Assembly: GCF_019966595.1 (NCBI RefSeq)
Contig: NZ_JAINFJ010000007.1
Location: 62,001 to 126,000, forward strand
DNA: 64,000 nucleotides
Source of the DNA: Oricola indica
GTDB taxonomy: Bacteria; Pseudomonadota; Alphaproteobacteria; Rhizobiales; Rhizobiaceae
Direction: 5' to 3'
Both the position numbers and the translations under genes were made by a program. Position 1 is the first letter of the stretch. Every line of letters starts with the position of its first letter. The notes beneath the pieces are model-generated. The model was given only the letters and a program-made list of their open reading frames with translations, did not search any database and was not told the DNA's origin. Positions 36,499 through 43,921 of this stretch are shown piece after piece.

Positions 36499-38274
36499 TC
36501 AGGCGATCAGGAATTTGCCGGCAGCAGCCAGGCTGTCTGAGCCCGCTTCGACGGTCATGCGAAGCCCGGCCGTCTCGCCGGCCAGGTTTTCGGCGAAGAA
36601 CCGGCACAGTGCAGCCCGTTCCTCGTTTTCGCCGTCAGTCAGCGCGGAAGTGGCGAGATAGACACCGCCCGCGGCCAGTCCGAACAAGCGGAGATAAGGT
36701 GTCGCTCCGGCCAGTGCGCCGGCCATGTCACCTTCTTTCAACATTCGAGCGAGCGCATCCGTCGCGGCGCGAAGGTCCGCTACCGACGCCTTCAGCCGTT
36801 CCGCAGACTGACCGAATGCCGGATTGTTGGACGCGGCGAGATCGGCCAGCACCGCATCGAGCTCATCGAGGTATGACCCGACGCAGGCACCGTCCGATTG
36901 CGGCAGCTTGCGCGTCACGAGGTCGATCGCCTGGATGCCGTTGGTTCCCTCGTAGATCTGGGCGATACGCGCGTCGCGCATGTAGATCGCCGCGCCCGTC
37001 TCCTCGATATAGCCCATCCCGCCATGCACCTGCACGCCGATCGAGGCCACCTGAGAGCCGATATCGGTCGAGAACGCCTTTGCGACAGGGGTCAGCAGGC
37101 TCGCCCTCTCGTGCCAGGCGCGCGCCTCGTCGCCATCGTGGACTCGCGCCATGTCGATCGCATGCGCGCAGGCGAGGCAGATCGATCGCGCCATCTGGGT
37201 CAGTGCGCCCATGGTCAGGAGATCGCGCTGGATATCGGGATGGAGAACGATCGGGCTCATGCCCTCGCCGGTCCAGCCCGGTGCGCGCCCCTGGCGGCGT
37301 TCATTGGCATATTCCACGGCCTTCTGTCGCGCTGCTTCCGCGACGGCCACACCTTCGACACCGACGGCCAGGCGGGCATTGTTCATCATCGTGAACATGC
37401 AGTTGAGGCCACGATTTTCCTCGCCGACCAGCCAGCCGATCGCGCCCGGCTCGTCGCCGAACTTGCCGTCTCCGTAAATCATGGTGCAGGTCGGCGAAAC
37501 ATGGATGCCGAGCTTGTGCTCGATGGCGTTGCACCAGACATCGTTGCGCGCGCCGAGCGACCCGTCCTCATTGACGAGAAATTTCGGCACGAGGAACAAA
37601 GAGATGCCACGCGTTCCGGCAGGCGCGTCCGGCAGGCGGGCGAGCACCAGATGGACGATGTTGTCCGTCATGTCGTGTTCGCCGTAGGTGATGAAGATCT
37701 TCTGCCCGAAAATCCGGTAGGTGCCGTCGCCGACGGGTTCCGCGCGGCTGCGAAGGGCGCCGACATCGGAGCCGGCCTGCGGCTCGGTCAGGTTCATGGT
37801 CCCGGTCCACTCGCCCGATACGAGTTTCGGAAGATACTTTGCTTTCAACGCGTCGGTCGCATGCGCCTCGAGCGCCTCGATCGCGCCCATCGTCAGGGTC
37901 GATGCCAGTCCGAAACCCATCGACCCGGAATTCCACATTTCCGCGACCGCCATGGCGAGCATCGTCGGCAAATTCTGGCCGCCATATTCGGCATCGGCGG
38001 CAAGGCTGTTCCAGCCGCCCGCCGTCCAGCTGCGAAAGAGATCGACATAGCCATCGGGCATGGTCACGACCCCATCGGCGCAGCGTGCGCCCTGCCGGTC
38101 GCCCGGGATGTGCAACGGCGCGATTTCCTCCGTCGCGAAACGGCCCGCTTCCTCAAGGATCGCATCGACGAGATCCTCGCTCAGATCGCCGAAGCGGCCA
38201 TCGGCAAGCGCGGCCGAAAGGCCCGCGACCGATTTCAACGTGTGGGCAATTTCGCTGACTGGGGCTTTGTACAT
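36499..38274 (-). CDS. Acyl-CoA dehydrogenase (DmdC-like, ~600 residues)
   Basis: A 591-residue FAD enzyme introducing an alpha-beta double bond in acyl-CoAs. Domain layout: N-terminal MYKAPVSEIAHTLKSVAGL, the middle NLTEPQAGSDVGALRSRAEP and QKIFITYGEHDMTDNIVHLVLAR, then VQVHGGMGYIEETGAAIYMRDARIAQIYEGTNGIQAIDLVTRKL (read in parts), and an extra C-terminal domain. The length and extra domain match the DmdC/AidB-side group, which includes methylmercaptopropionyl-CoA dehydrogenases; true substrate unknown. The ATG at 38274 has GGGAGGGA just ahead. Tandem LiuR-like sites lie about 67-101 bp upstream. Confidence 0.93.
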   Translation of the reverse strand: MYKAPVSEIAHTLKSVAGLSAALADGRFGDLSEDLVDAILEEAGRFATEEIAPLHIPGDRQGARCADGVVTMPDGYVDLFRSWTAGGWNSLAADAEYGGQNLPTMLAMAVAEMWNSGSMGFGLASTLTMGAIEALEAHATDALKAKYLPKLVSGEWTGTMNLTEPQAGSDVGALRSRAEPVGDGTYRIFGQKIFITYGEHDMTDNIVHLVLARLPDAPAGTRGISLFLVPKFLVNEDGSLGARNDVWCNAIEHKLGIHVSPTCTMIYGDGKFGDEPGAIGWLVGEENRGLNCMFTMMNNARLAVGVEGVAVAEAARQKAVEYANERRQGRAPGWTGEGMSPIVLHPDIQRDLLTMGALTQMARSICLACAHAIDMARVHDGDEARAWHERASLLTPVAKAFSTDIGSQVASIGVQVHGGMGYIEETGAAIYMRDARIAQIYEGTNGIQAIDLVTRKLPQSDGACVGSYLDELDAVLADLAASNNPAFGQSAERLKASVADLRAATDALARMLKEGDMAGALAGATPYLRLFGLAAGGVYLATSALTDGENEERAALCRFFAENLAGETAGLRMTVEAGSDSLAAAGKFLIA

Positions 38275-38340
38275 GAATCCCTCCCGAACGACTCGCGGCA
38301 ACGACCGGCTTCCAACCGATGCAGGCAGCGCTAAATTCTT

Positions 38341-38375
38341 TTTACGTAAACGTCAATATTTCACGTTCACGTCAA
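38341..38375. promoter_or_regulatory. Two tandem LiuR/MerR-like operator sites
   Basis: TTTACGTAAACGTCAA (38341-38356) and TTCACGTTCACGTCAA (38360-38375) are two copies of a TT-ACGT-nnACGT-CAA pattern 19 bp apart. This is close to the palindrome bound by LiuR-type MerR regulators of branched-chain and fatty-acyl-CoA catabolism. They lie in the divergent region between the acyl-CoA dehydrogenase and the S49 peptidase gene. Confidence 0.55.
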
Positions 38376-38462
38376 CAAGCACGATATTCCCGGAAGCCAT
38401 GTTGCACGCGCCGACGGCGTACATACATAGTTGGTGAAGCGAAACCAGCGAGTATTTATTCC

Positions 38463-39338
38463 GTGGCATCCGATCTCAAACGTCTCCTCCCGAAACGCTT
38501 CCGTCGCGAAGGACCCGTGATCCCGGTTGTGCGGCTCCACGGCATGATCGCTGCCGGCAGTTCGCCGATGGCGCAGCGGATCTCGCTGGCCACCACAGCC
38601 ACGATGATCGAAAAGGCATTTGACGACAAGCGCGCGCCCGCGGTCGCCTTCAGCGTCAACTCGCCCGGCGGATCGCCCGCCCAGTCGCGGTTGATCTTCA
38701 AACGCATTCGCGACCTCGCGGAAGAAAAGAACAAACGCGTTCTTGTCTTCACCGAAGACGTGGCGGCGTCCGGCGGGTACATGATCGCAGTTGCCGGCGA
38801 CGAGATCATTGCGGACCCCTCCTCCGTCATCGGCTCGATCGGCGTGATTTCCGCCGGGTTCGGTTTTGTCGATGCGATCGGCAAGCTCGGAATCGAGCGC
38901 CGGGTTCACACCGCCGGCCAGAACAAGTCCATCCTCGACCCGTTCCAGCCGGAAAAGGAAGAGGACGTGGAGCGGCTGAAAGCGCTGCAACTCGACATTC
39001 ACAAGGTTTTCATCGACCTGGTGAAAGCGCGGCGCGGCGACAAGCTGGCCGATAATCCCGACCTCTTCACCGGCGCATTCTGGACGGGCGAAAAAGCCAG
39101 GGAACTGGGACTGGTCGATCACATCGGCGACATGCGTTCCTTCCTGAAGGCGCGCTTCGGCGACAAGACGGAGTTGCGCCTTGTCCAACCGCAGCGCAAT
39201 CTGTTCGGACGCAGGCAGGCGGCCGGTGTCATTTCCGGTCTTGCCGGCATCGACGCCGAGACGCTTTCGGCGTCGGCCGCCAACGGGCTCGCCGGAGCGT
39301 TCGAGGAGCGCGCCCTGTGGGCGCGATACGGATTGTAG
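38463..39338 (+). CDS. S49-family serine peptidase (SppA/SohB-like, GTG start)
   Basis: A 291-residue signal-peptide-peptidase-like enzyme: VIPVVRLHGMIAAG, AVAFSVNSPGGSPAQSRLI (oxyanion), EDVAASGGYMIAVAGDEIIADPSSVIGSIGVISAGF (nucleophile Ser and fold core, in parts) and AFWTGEKARELGLVDHIGD. No signal peptide or helix is obvious at the N-terminus. The GTG at 38463 gives the family length; the open frame runs further upstream but crosses the operator region. A small membrane protein gene follows 26 bp downstream. Confidence 0.9.
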   Translation: MASDLKRLLPKRFRREGPVIPVVRLHGMIAAGSSPMAQRISLATTATMIEKAFDDKRAPAVAFSVNSPGGSPAQSRLIFKRIRDLAEEKNKRVLVFTEDVAASGGYMIAVAGDEIIADPSSVIGSIGVISAGFGFVDAIGKLGIERRVHTAGQNKSILDPFQPEKEEDVERLKALQLDIHKVFIDLVKARRGDKLADNPDLFTGAFWTGEKARELGLVDHIGDMRSFLKARFGDKTELRLVQPQRNLFGRRQAAGVISGLAGIDAETLSASAANGLAGAFEERALWARYGL

Positions 39339-39364
39339 GCAACACCCGGCAGGGGGAGAACGAA

Positions 39365-39556
39365 ATGCCGCAATTGCTGTTCATAGCCGCCGTCGCAGCG
39401 GTCGGGGTCATCGGTTACCGCGCCTTTGTGAAAGAGGCCGAGAAAGTTTCTGCGCGGGTGCGCCGCGCCGAGAAAGAGCAGGAAACCGGAGCCGTCGGAA
39501 CGCTTGTCGAAGACCGGGAGACCGGCGAATACCGGGTCGTGAAGCCGGACGAATAG
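39365..39556 (+). CDS. Small membrane protein downstream of the S49 peptidase
   Basis: A 63-residue protein with one N-terminal helix (LLFIAAVAAVGVIGYRAFV) and a charged cytoplasmic tail rich in Lys, Glu and Arg, ending YRVVKPDE. GGGAG lies 6 bases before the ATG. Rhizobial genomes often have such an ORF beside the S49 peptidase; its role is unknown. It closes the transcription unit, with a terminator right after the stop. Confidence 0.8.
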   Translation: MPQLLFIAAVAAVGVIGYRAFVKEAEKVSARVRRAEKEQETGAVGTLVEDRETGEYRVVKPDE

Positions 39557-39558
39557 AT

Positions 39559-39590
39559 AAAGGGCGGCCCAAAGACCGCCCTTTCCGTTT
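39559..39590 (+). terminator. Terminator after the S49 peptidase unit
   Basis: AAAGGGCGG pairs with CCGCCCTTT across an 8-base loop, directly after the stop at 39556. The A/T ends would allow action in both directions for the convergent gene at 39606. Confidence 0.8.
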
Positions 39591-39605
39591 CCACCGGCGT
39601 CGCGA

Positions 39606-40004
39606 TCAGCGCATGATCGCCGGGTTCGGGCAGTAGTAGACCTCGTTGGTCGGCAGCAGCACATAGCAGTCCCGCACGGCGACCTTTTGTCCACCGACCA
39701 TCTTGTAGGTCAGTTCACACGAGCAATCATCCTTCGATGAGGCCACGCGTCTCGGCGGCGTCCAGGGCGTGCAGTCGATGGCCGCGACGCTGGCTGTACC
39801 AGGCCTGCACGGAGGCAACTTCTGTTGTTGCGGGCCCTTGTCGCTGATCGAGTTGCCGGGCTCCTTGTAGGTCTGCTTTTGCAGTTGTTGAGCCTCTGCC
39901 GAGGACAGGCCGGCAGCGACTTCCGCACCGATCGTGGTAACGGCGAGGCCGGGAATGAGAATGGCCAGTGCAAGCGTTTTGCGGATATTCAATGCGATGG
40001 TCAT
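39606..40004 (-). CDS. Secreted hypothetical protein with C-terminal cysteines
   Basis: A 132-residue exported protein: signal peptide MTIALNIRKTLALAILIPGLAV with cleavage probably near SSAEA, a Gln/Pro-rich linker, then a compact C-terminal part with six cysteines (PPCRPG, AIDCTPW, DDCSCEL, RDCYVL, YYCPNP), suggesting disulphides in the periplasm. The ATG at 40004 has AGGA 7 bases upstream. No family recognised. Confidence 0.75.
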   Translation of the reverse strand: MTIALNIRKTLALAILIPGLAVTTIGAEVAAGLSSAEAQQLQKQTYKEPGNSISDKGPQQQKLPPCRPGTASVAAIDCTPWTPPRRVASSKDDCSCELTYKMVGGQKVAVRDCYVLLPTNEVYYCPNPAIMR

Positions 40005-40214
40005 GACGTTTTCCTTTCGGTTCAAGTTTCAGCCCCGAACTTTCGGTCGGCGCCCCGTCAAAGCGGGACCACGGCTGCCTGAAAGTTGACCTGATCTTGC
40101 GTTTTTCCGGTTGGAGCTTCTGTGCCACTGCGCACAGGACCGGACATTCCGCCGCTCTTGACCGCTGGTGACCGTCATGCAACGGAAGCGCCGACCCGTC
40201 AGAAGGCCAAATCA

Positions 40215-41168
40215 ATGACCGCGCACACCACTATCGATACACTACATCCCACCCGCTCGTTCCAGGGTCTGATCCTGACCCTGCACAACTACTGGGCGTC
40301 GCATGGTTGCGTCGTGTTGCAGCCTTACGACATGGAGGTCGGCGCAGGCACATTCCATCCGGCGACGACGTTGCGCTCGCTCGGCCCGAAATCGTGGAAA
40401 GCGGCCTATGTGCAGCCGTCGCGACGGCCGACGGACGGCCGCTATGGCGAAAACCCGAACCGGCTTCAGCACTATTACCAGTACCAGGTCATCCTGAAGC
40501 CCTCGCCGCCGGACCTTCAGGACCTTTATCTGGGATCACTGAAAGCGATCGGGCTCGATCCGCTGCTGCATGACATCCGTTTCGTCGAGGACGACTGGGA
40601 AAGCCCGACGCTCGGCGCGTGGGGGCTGGGCTGGGAGTGCTGGTGCGACGGGATGGAGGTCTCGCAGTTCACCTATTTCCAGCAGGTCTGCGGCATCGAA
40701 TGCGCGCCGGTATCGGGCGAACTGACCTACGGGCTGGAGCGGCTGGCGATGTATGTGCAGGGCGTCGACAATGTCTACGACCTGAACTTCAACGGCCAGG
40801 AAGGCGAAGACAAGATCACCTATGGCGACGTCTTCCTGCAGGCCGAACAGGAATATTCGCGGCACAATTTCGAATATGCCGATACGGCGATGCTGCTGAA
40901 ACATTTCGAAGATGCAGAGAAGGAATGCGAAGCGCTGCTCAAGGCAGGCGCGCCGGATGGCGATTCCAACGAACGCCTGCACAAATGCGTGCTGCCGGCC
41001 TACGACCAGTGCATCAAGGCGTCCCACGTCTTCAACCTGCTCGACGCGCGCGGCGTGATCTCGGTCACCGAGCGGCAGAGCTACATCCTCAAGGTCCGCA
41101 ACCTGTCGCGCCAATGCGGCGAGGCGTTTCTTCTGACCGAGGCCGGCGGCGTGAACTACTCGGGCTGA
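40215..41168 (+). CDS. glyQ: Glycyl-tRNA synthetase alpha subunit
   Basis: Catalytic subunit of the bacterial alpha2-beta2 glycyl-tRNA synthetase. The 317-residue product has [44 protein letters not shown] (in parts), [32 protein letters not shown] and [22 protein letters not shown], all diagnostic. AAGG stands 8 bases before the ATG. Its partner glyS begins 4.8 kb downstream; lemA and a DUF2207 gene commonly lie between them in rhizobia, but the AT-rich gene at 42015 is extra. Confidence 0.97.
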   Translation: MTAHTTIDTLHPTRSFQGLILTLHNYWASHGCVVLQPYDMEVGAGTFHPATTLRSLGPKSWKAAYVQPSRRPTDGRYGENPNRLQHYYQYQVILKPSPPDLQDLYLGSLKAIGLDPLLHDIRFVEDDWESPTLGAWGLGWECWCDGMEVSQFTYFQQVCGIECAPVSGELTYGLERLAMYVQGVDNVYDLNFNGQEGEDKITYGDVFLQAEQEYSRHNFEYADTAMLLKHFEDAEKECEALLKAGAPDGDSNERLHKCVLPAYDQCIKASHVFNLLDARGVISVTERQSYILKVRNLSRQCGEAFLLTEAGGVNYSG

Positions 41169-41190
41169 GGGCTATCGGCGAGAGCCGTGA

Positions 41191-41220
41191 AGCCGCTCCG
41201 ACCGTTTCCGTCGAGCGGCT
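41191..41220. terminator. Inverted repeat after glyQ
   Basis: AGCCGCTC and GAGCGGCT form an 8-bp stem with a 14-base loop, between the convergent glyQ and GYD-domain genes. There is no U-run; it is a weak terminator candidate. Confidence 0.4.
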
Positions 41221-41240
41221 CCACTGTTTGCGACCTGCGC

Positions 41241-41570
41241 TTATCCGGCCGACTTGAACGCGGATGCGAGTTCGCCCGCCTTTTTCTGCGCGGTCAGGAA
41301 CTCGGCGCTCGTATAGGCGCGCACCGTCTTGAGGTTGGACACCGTTCCCGAAGCCCCGGCCACCATCAGCGCGGGAACCAGGTTCGCGCTGTCATCGGTA
41401 TCCACAAGCAGCATGAAATCGCTGTCCCCGCTCGTGATGTAGTAGCTGGTCATCTTTCCGCCGGCGGCTTCGACAAGCGAGCGCGTTGCGGCTTCTCGAT
41501 CCGAGGGATTGGCGATCATCCCCTTCATTGCGGCTGCGGTATAGTTCCCGGTGATTACGAATTGCGGCAT
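41241..41570 (-). CDS. GYD-domain protein
   Basis: A 109-residue protein of the GYD family, small alpha/beta ferredoxin-like proteins of unknown function: PQFVITGNYTAAAMKGMIANPSDREAA, MTSYYITSGDSDFMLLVDTDDSANLVPALMVAGASG (in parts) and TVRAYTSAEFL. The GYD motif is here TSGDSD. It is convergent with glyQ and alone on this strand. Confidence 0.88.
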   Translation of the reverse strand: MPQFVITGNYTAAAMKGMIANPSDREAATRSLVEAAGGKMTSYYITSGDSDFMLLVDTDDSANLVPALMVAGASGTVSNLKTVRAYTSAEFLTAQKKAGELASAFKSAG

Positions 41571-42014
41571 TTTCAGCCCTCCCTTTTCAATATGATTTCG
41601 TTGTCGAAAGCTCCGTTTTTCTCTTCAGACCACGGCGAAACATCATAACACCGAAAGATCACCTTCCCTAACGGAATGTTGAATGGGTGCCAAACCGCCG
41701 TCGCGCCGGCACGATCACCGGCGGAAGGCTGTTCATCTTGGCGAAGCTGCAAATGGCAGGCGGGCCTCAATGTCCGGCGAAGCGGTGCGCCGGCGCACCG
41801 AACTGGCCTGAAGGCTCGTGCTCACGCGCGGGCCAGGACGAGGAAAACGCAATCCGGGCGCTGCCCGTTATGCCGGACGCCATCGACGGCGTGAAGAAAC
41901 GGCATAAGCGCTATAGAATTAACCTTTGTTAATAGAACGGAAAATTGCCTACCGTCTATTTATGATCTATGAGATTAATATTGGAAAACCCAAATCTAAT
42001 ACTCGGTTGTAAAA
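41571..42014. other. Intergenic stretch with a composition step and a large palindrome
   Basis: About 440 bp. The first 340 are GC-rich with no convincing gene; an open frame at 41687-41932 on the plus strand shows no domain. They contain an 18-bp perfect palindrome at 41783-41800. From about 41911 the sequence turns AT-rich, starting with ATTAAC-CTTT-GTTAAT (41918-41933), which marks the left edge of the AT-rich island. Confidence 0.6.
41783..41800. repeat. 18-bp perfect palindrome
   Basis: CGGTGCGCC followed immediately by its reverse complement. It is gene-free and 210 bp upstream of the AT-rich gene. It could be an operator or a chance GC palindrome. Confidence 0.6.
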
Positions 42015-42881
42015 ATGGCGGATAAAAAATCGAACCCATCGAGTGAACCAACTGCGGCAAAGGAATGCTTTGTTATAATGCCGATTTCCGATGCGGAGGG
42101 ATATCCAGCCGGTCACTTCACCGAAGTCTATAGCGAATTGATAAAACCTGCTGTCGAAAGCGCCGGGTATACCCCGACACGAGCTGACGAAGTTGTTTCC
42201 TCCAACATGATTCATATCGACGTGATATCTAAGATTGTTCATGCAGACCTTTGCGTTTGCGATCTTTCTTCGAAGAACCCTAATGTAATGTTCGAATATG
42301 GAATACGCCAAGCTTTTGATAAACCTACCGTATTAATTAAGGACACAAGCACAACTAGAATATTTGATCTTTCCGGTTTCCGAGATATCGAATATGATAC
42401 ATCACTTCGCGTTGGAAATATACTAAAGAAGCGAAACGAAATTAAGGATGCAATATTAGAAACTATTCAAAATCAAGGAACAGATGGAAATGTCTTCTCC
42501 CTAGTATCACTTCTAGGCTTAGCCAACGCCGCACAAATCCCAACATCCAACGCAGACCCAGAGGCGGCTCAGTTTCAAATAATAATGAAGCAAATCAGCG
42601 CTCTTCAAGAAATAATAAATTCTAAAATTATTTCAAATGATTCAAATTATCTACAAAAACATCGAAATAAAACACAACCTCTTGGTTCGCAAGATTACAC
42701 TCATATTTATGACGGAAATTTACAGGTAAGCATTAATAGAGAAATGTCTAAAGTTAAAATATTTGATACAAATAGTAAAAAGATTTACAATCTTAATATG
42801 CTTGATAAAATTCCCATTGAATTAGAGGGAAAATTATCAAGAGAAATTATCCAAGAAATATACAATACATTACTCCCGTAG
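42015..42881 (+). CDS. TIR/nucleoside-deoxyribosyltransferase-like protein (candidate defence effector)
   Basis: A 288-residue protein unlike its neighbours in composition (a hand-counted 60-bp line at 42601 is 18% GC). Residues 18-130 match the pattern of bacterial TIR-like or NDT-like NAD/nucleoside-acting domains: CFVIMPISDAEG, LIKPAVESAGYTPTRADEV, DVISKIVHADLCVCDLSSKNPNVMFEYGIRQAF and DKPTVLIKD, with E94 where the catalytic Glu is expected. The rest (about 135-288) is helical and Asn/Lys-rich with no known domain. Domains of this type occur in antiphage systems that deplete NAD or modify nucleotides; function here is inferred. It ends 11 bp before the VOC gene. Confidence 0.75.
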   Translation: MADKKSNPSSEPTAAKECFVIMPISDAEGYPAGHFTEVYSELIKPAVESAGYTPTRADEVVSSNMIHIDVISKIVHADLCVCDLSSKNPNVMFEYGIRQAFDKPTVLIKDTSTTRIFDLSGFRDIEYDTSLRVGNILKKRNEIKDAILETIQNQGTDGNVFSLVSLLGLANAAQIPTSNADPEAAQFQIIMKQISALQEIINSKIISNDSNYLQKHRNKTQPLGSQDYTHIYDGNLQVSINREMSKVKIFDTNSKKIYNLNMLDKIPIELEGKLSREIIQEIYNTLLP

Positions 42882-42892
42882 AAAAAACCACC

Positions 42893-43267
42893 ATGACCGC
42901 ACACGGCATCGTCCACTGGACCGAATTGAACACGCATGACGCCGACAAGGCGATGAAGTTCTATGGCGAAACACTTGGCTGGACCTTCGACGCCATGCCG
43001 ATGGGCGGCGACGCGCCTTACTACCTCATCTCGTCCGAGGGCGAGACGATCGCCGGCATCTTCACCTTGACCGGCTGGAAGCTCATGATGGTTCCGGAGC
43101 ACTGGTTCACCTATTTCTCGGTCGATGATGTCGATGCCCGCGTCGAGAAGGCGAAGGCGGCCGGCGGCCGGCTCATCCGCGAACCGATGAACATTCCCAA
43201 CATTGGCCGCGTCGCAATCGTCAAGTCCGCGTCGGGCTCGGTTTCGGGCTGGATCACCCCCGGCTGA
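42893..43267 (+). CDS. VOC-family (glyoxalase/bleomycin-resistance fold) protein
   Basis: A 124-residue single vicinal-oxygen-chelate module: HGIVHWTELNTHDADKAMKFYGETLGWTFD (metal-ligand strand and helix), YYLISSEGETIAGIF, HWFTYFSVDDVDARVEKAKAAGG, IPNIGRVAIVKSASGSVSGWITPG (parts). It is of the type often called glyoxalase-like, with no substrate assignable. No good ribosome-binding site precedes its ATG; the preceding AT-rich gene ends only 11 bp upstream, so its original leader may have been replaced. Confidence 0.88.
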   Translation: MTAHGIVHWTELNTHDADKAMKFYGETLGWTFDAMPMGGDAPYYLISSEGETIAGIFTLTGWKLMMVPEHWFTYFSVDDVDARVEKAKAAGGRLIREPMNIPNIGRVAIVKSASGSVSGWITPG

Positions 43268-43357
43268 AATGGGGATCATTGGCCTGACGCGCCCGCAACG
43301 GCTTCATTCCGCTTACGGATTGGGCTAGTCTCCGAGCGTCCAACAGGAGACCTTCGC

Positions 43358-43921
43358 ATGTCCAGCAGCATGATTATTCTGGCGATCGTTGTCGCCGTGG
43401 CCGGCTATGTCATGGTCACCTACAACGCGCTGGTGCGTGTCCGTCAGATGGTCCAGGAGGCATGGAGCGGTATCGACGTGCAGCTGAAGCGGCGCGCCGA
43501 CCTGATCCCGAACCTCGTCGAGACGGTGAAAGGCTATGCCAGCCACGAGAAGGAGACGCTTGAAAAGGTCACCGAGATGCGCACCCGCGCACAAAACGTG
43601 CCGGCGGGTGACGTGGCCGGGCGCGCCGCGGCCGAAGGCATGCTCTCGCAGGCGCTCGGCCGGCTGATGGCCGTCGCCGAAGCCTATCCCGACCTCAAGG
43701 CGAACGAGAATTTCCGCGACCTGCAAGGCACGCTGGAAACACTGGAAAGCGAGATCCAGATGGCCCGGCGCTGTTACAACGGCTCGGCGCGCGAGCTGAA
43801 CGTGAAGGTCGAGAGCTTCCCGTCCAATCTGGTCGCGAACAATTTCGGCTTCGCCAAGGCGGACTATTTCGAACTGGAGGATCCGTCGGATCGCGAGACG
43901 CCCGACGTCAAGTTCAATTGA
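43358..43921 (+). CDS. LemA family protein
   Basis: A 187-residue membrane-anchored coiled-coil protein. One N-terminal helix (5-22) is followed by the LemA core: [95 protein letters not shown] (in parts) and [15 protein letters not shown]. Function is unclear in general. Its TGA stop overlaps the TTG start of the DUF2207 gene, indicating coupling. Confidence 0.95.
   Translation: MSSSMIILAIVVAVAGYVMVTYNALVRVRQMVQEAWSGIDVQLKRRADLIPNLVETVKGYASHEKETLEKVTEMRTRAQNVPAGDVAGRAAAEGMLSQALGRLMAVAEAYPDLKANENFRDLQGTLETLESEIQMARRCYNGSARELNVKVESFPSNLVANNFGFAKADYFELEDPSDRETPDVKFN

Noticed and set aside
41676-41932. Overlapping plus-strand frames (72 and 81 codons) before the AT-rich gene.
   Set aside because: The frames end in the AT-rich transition, have no SD, and encode Arg/Cys/Pro-rich sequence without any recognisable fold.
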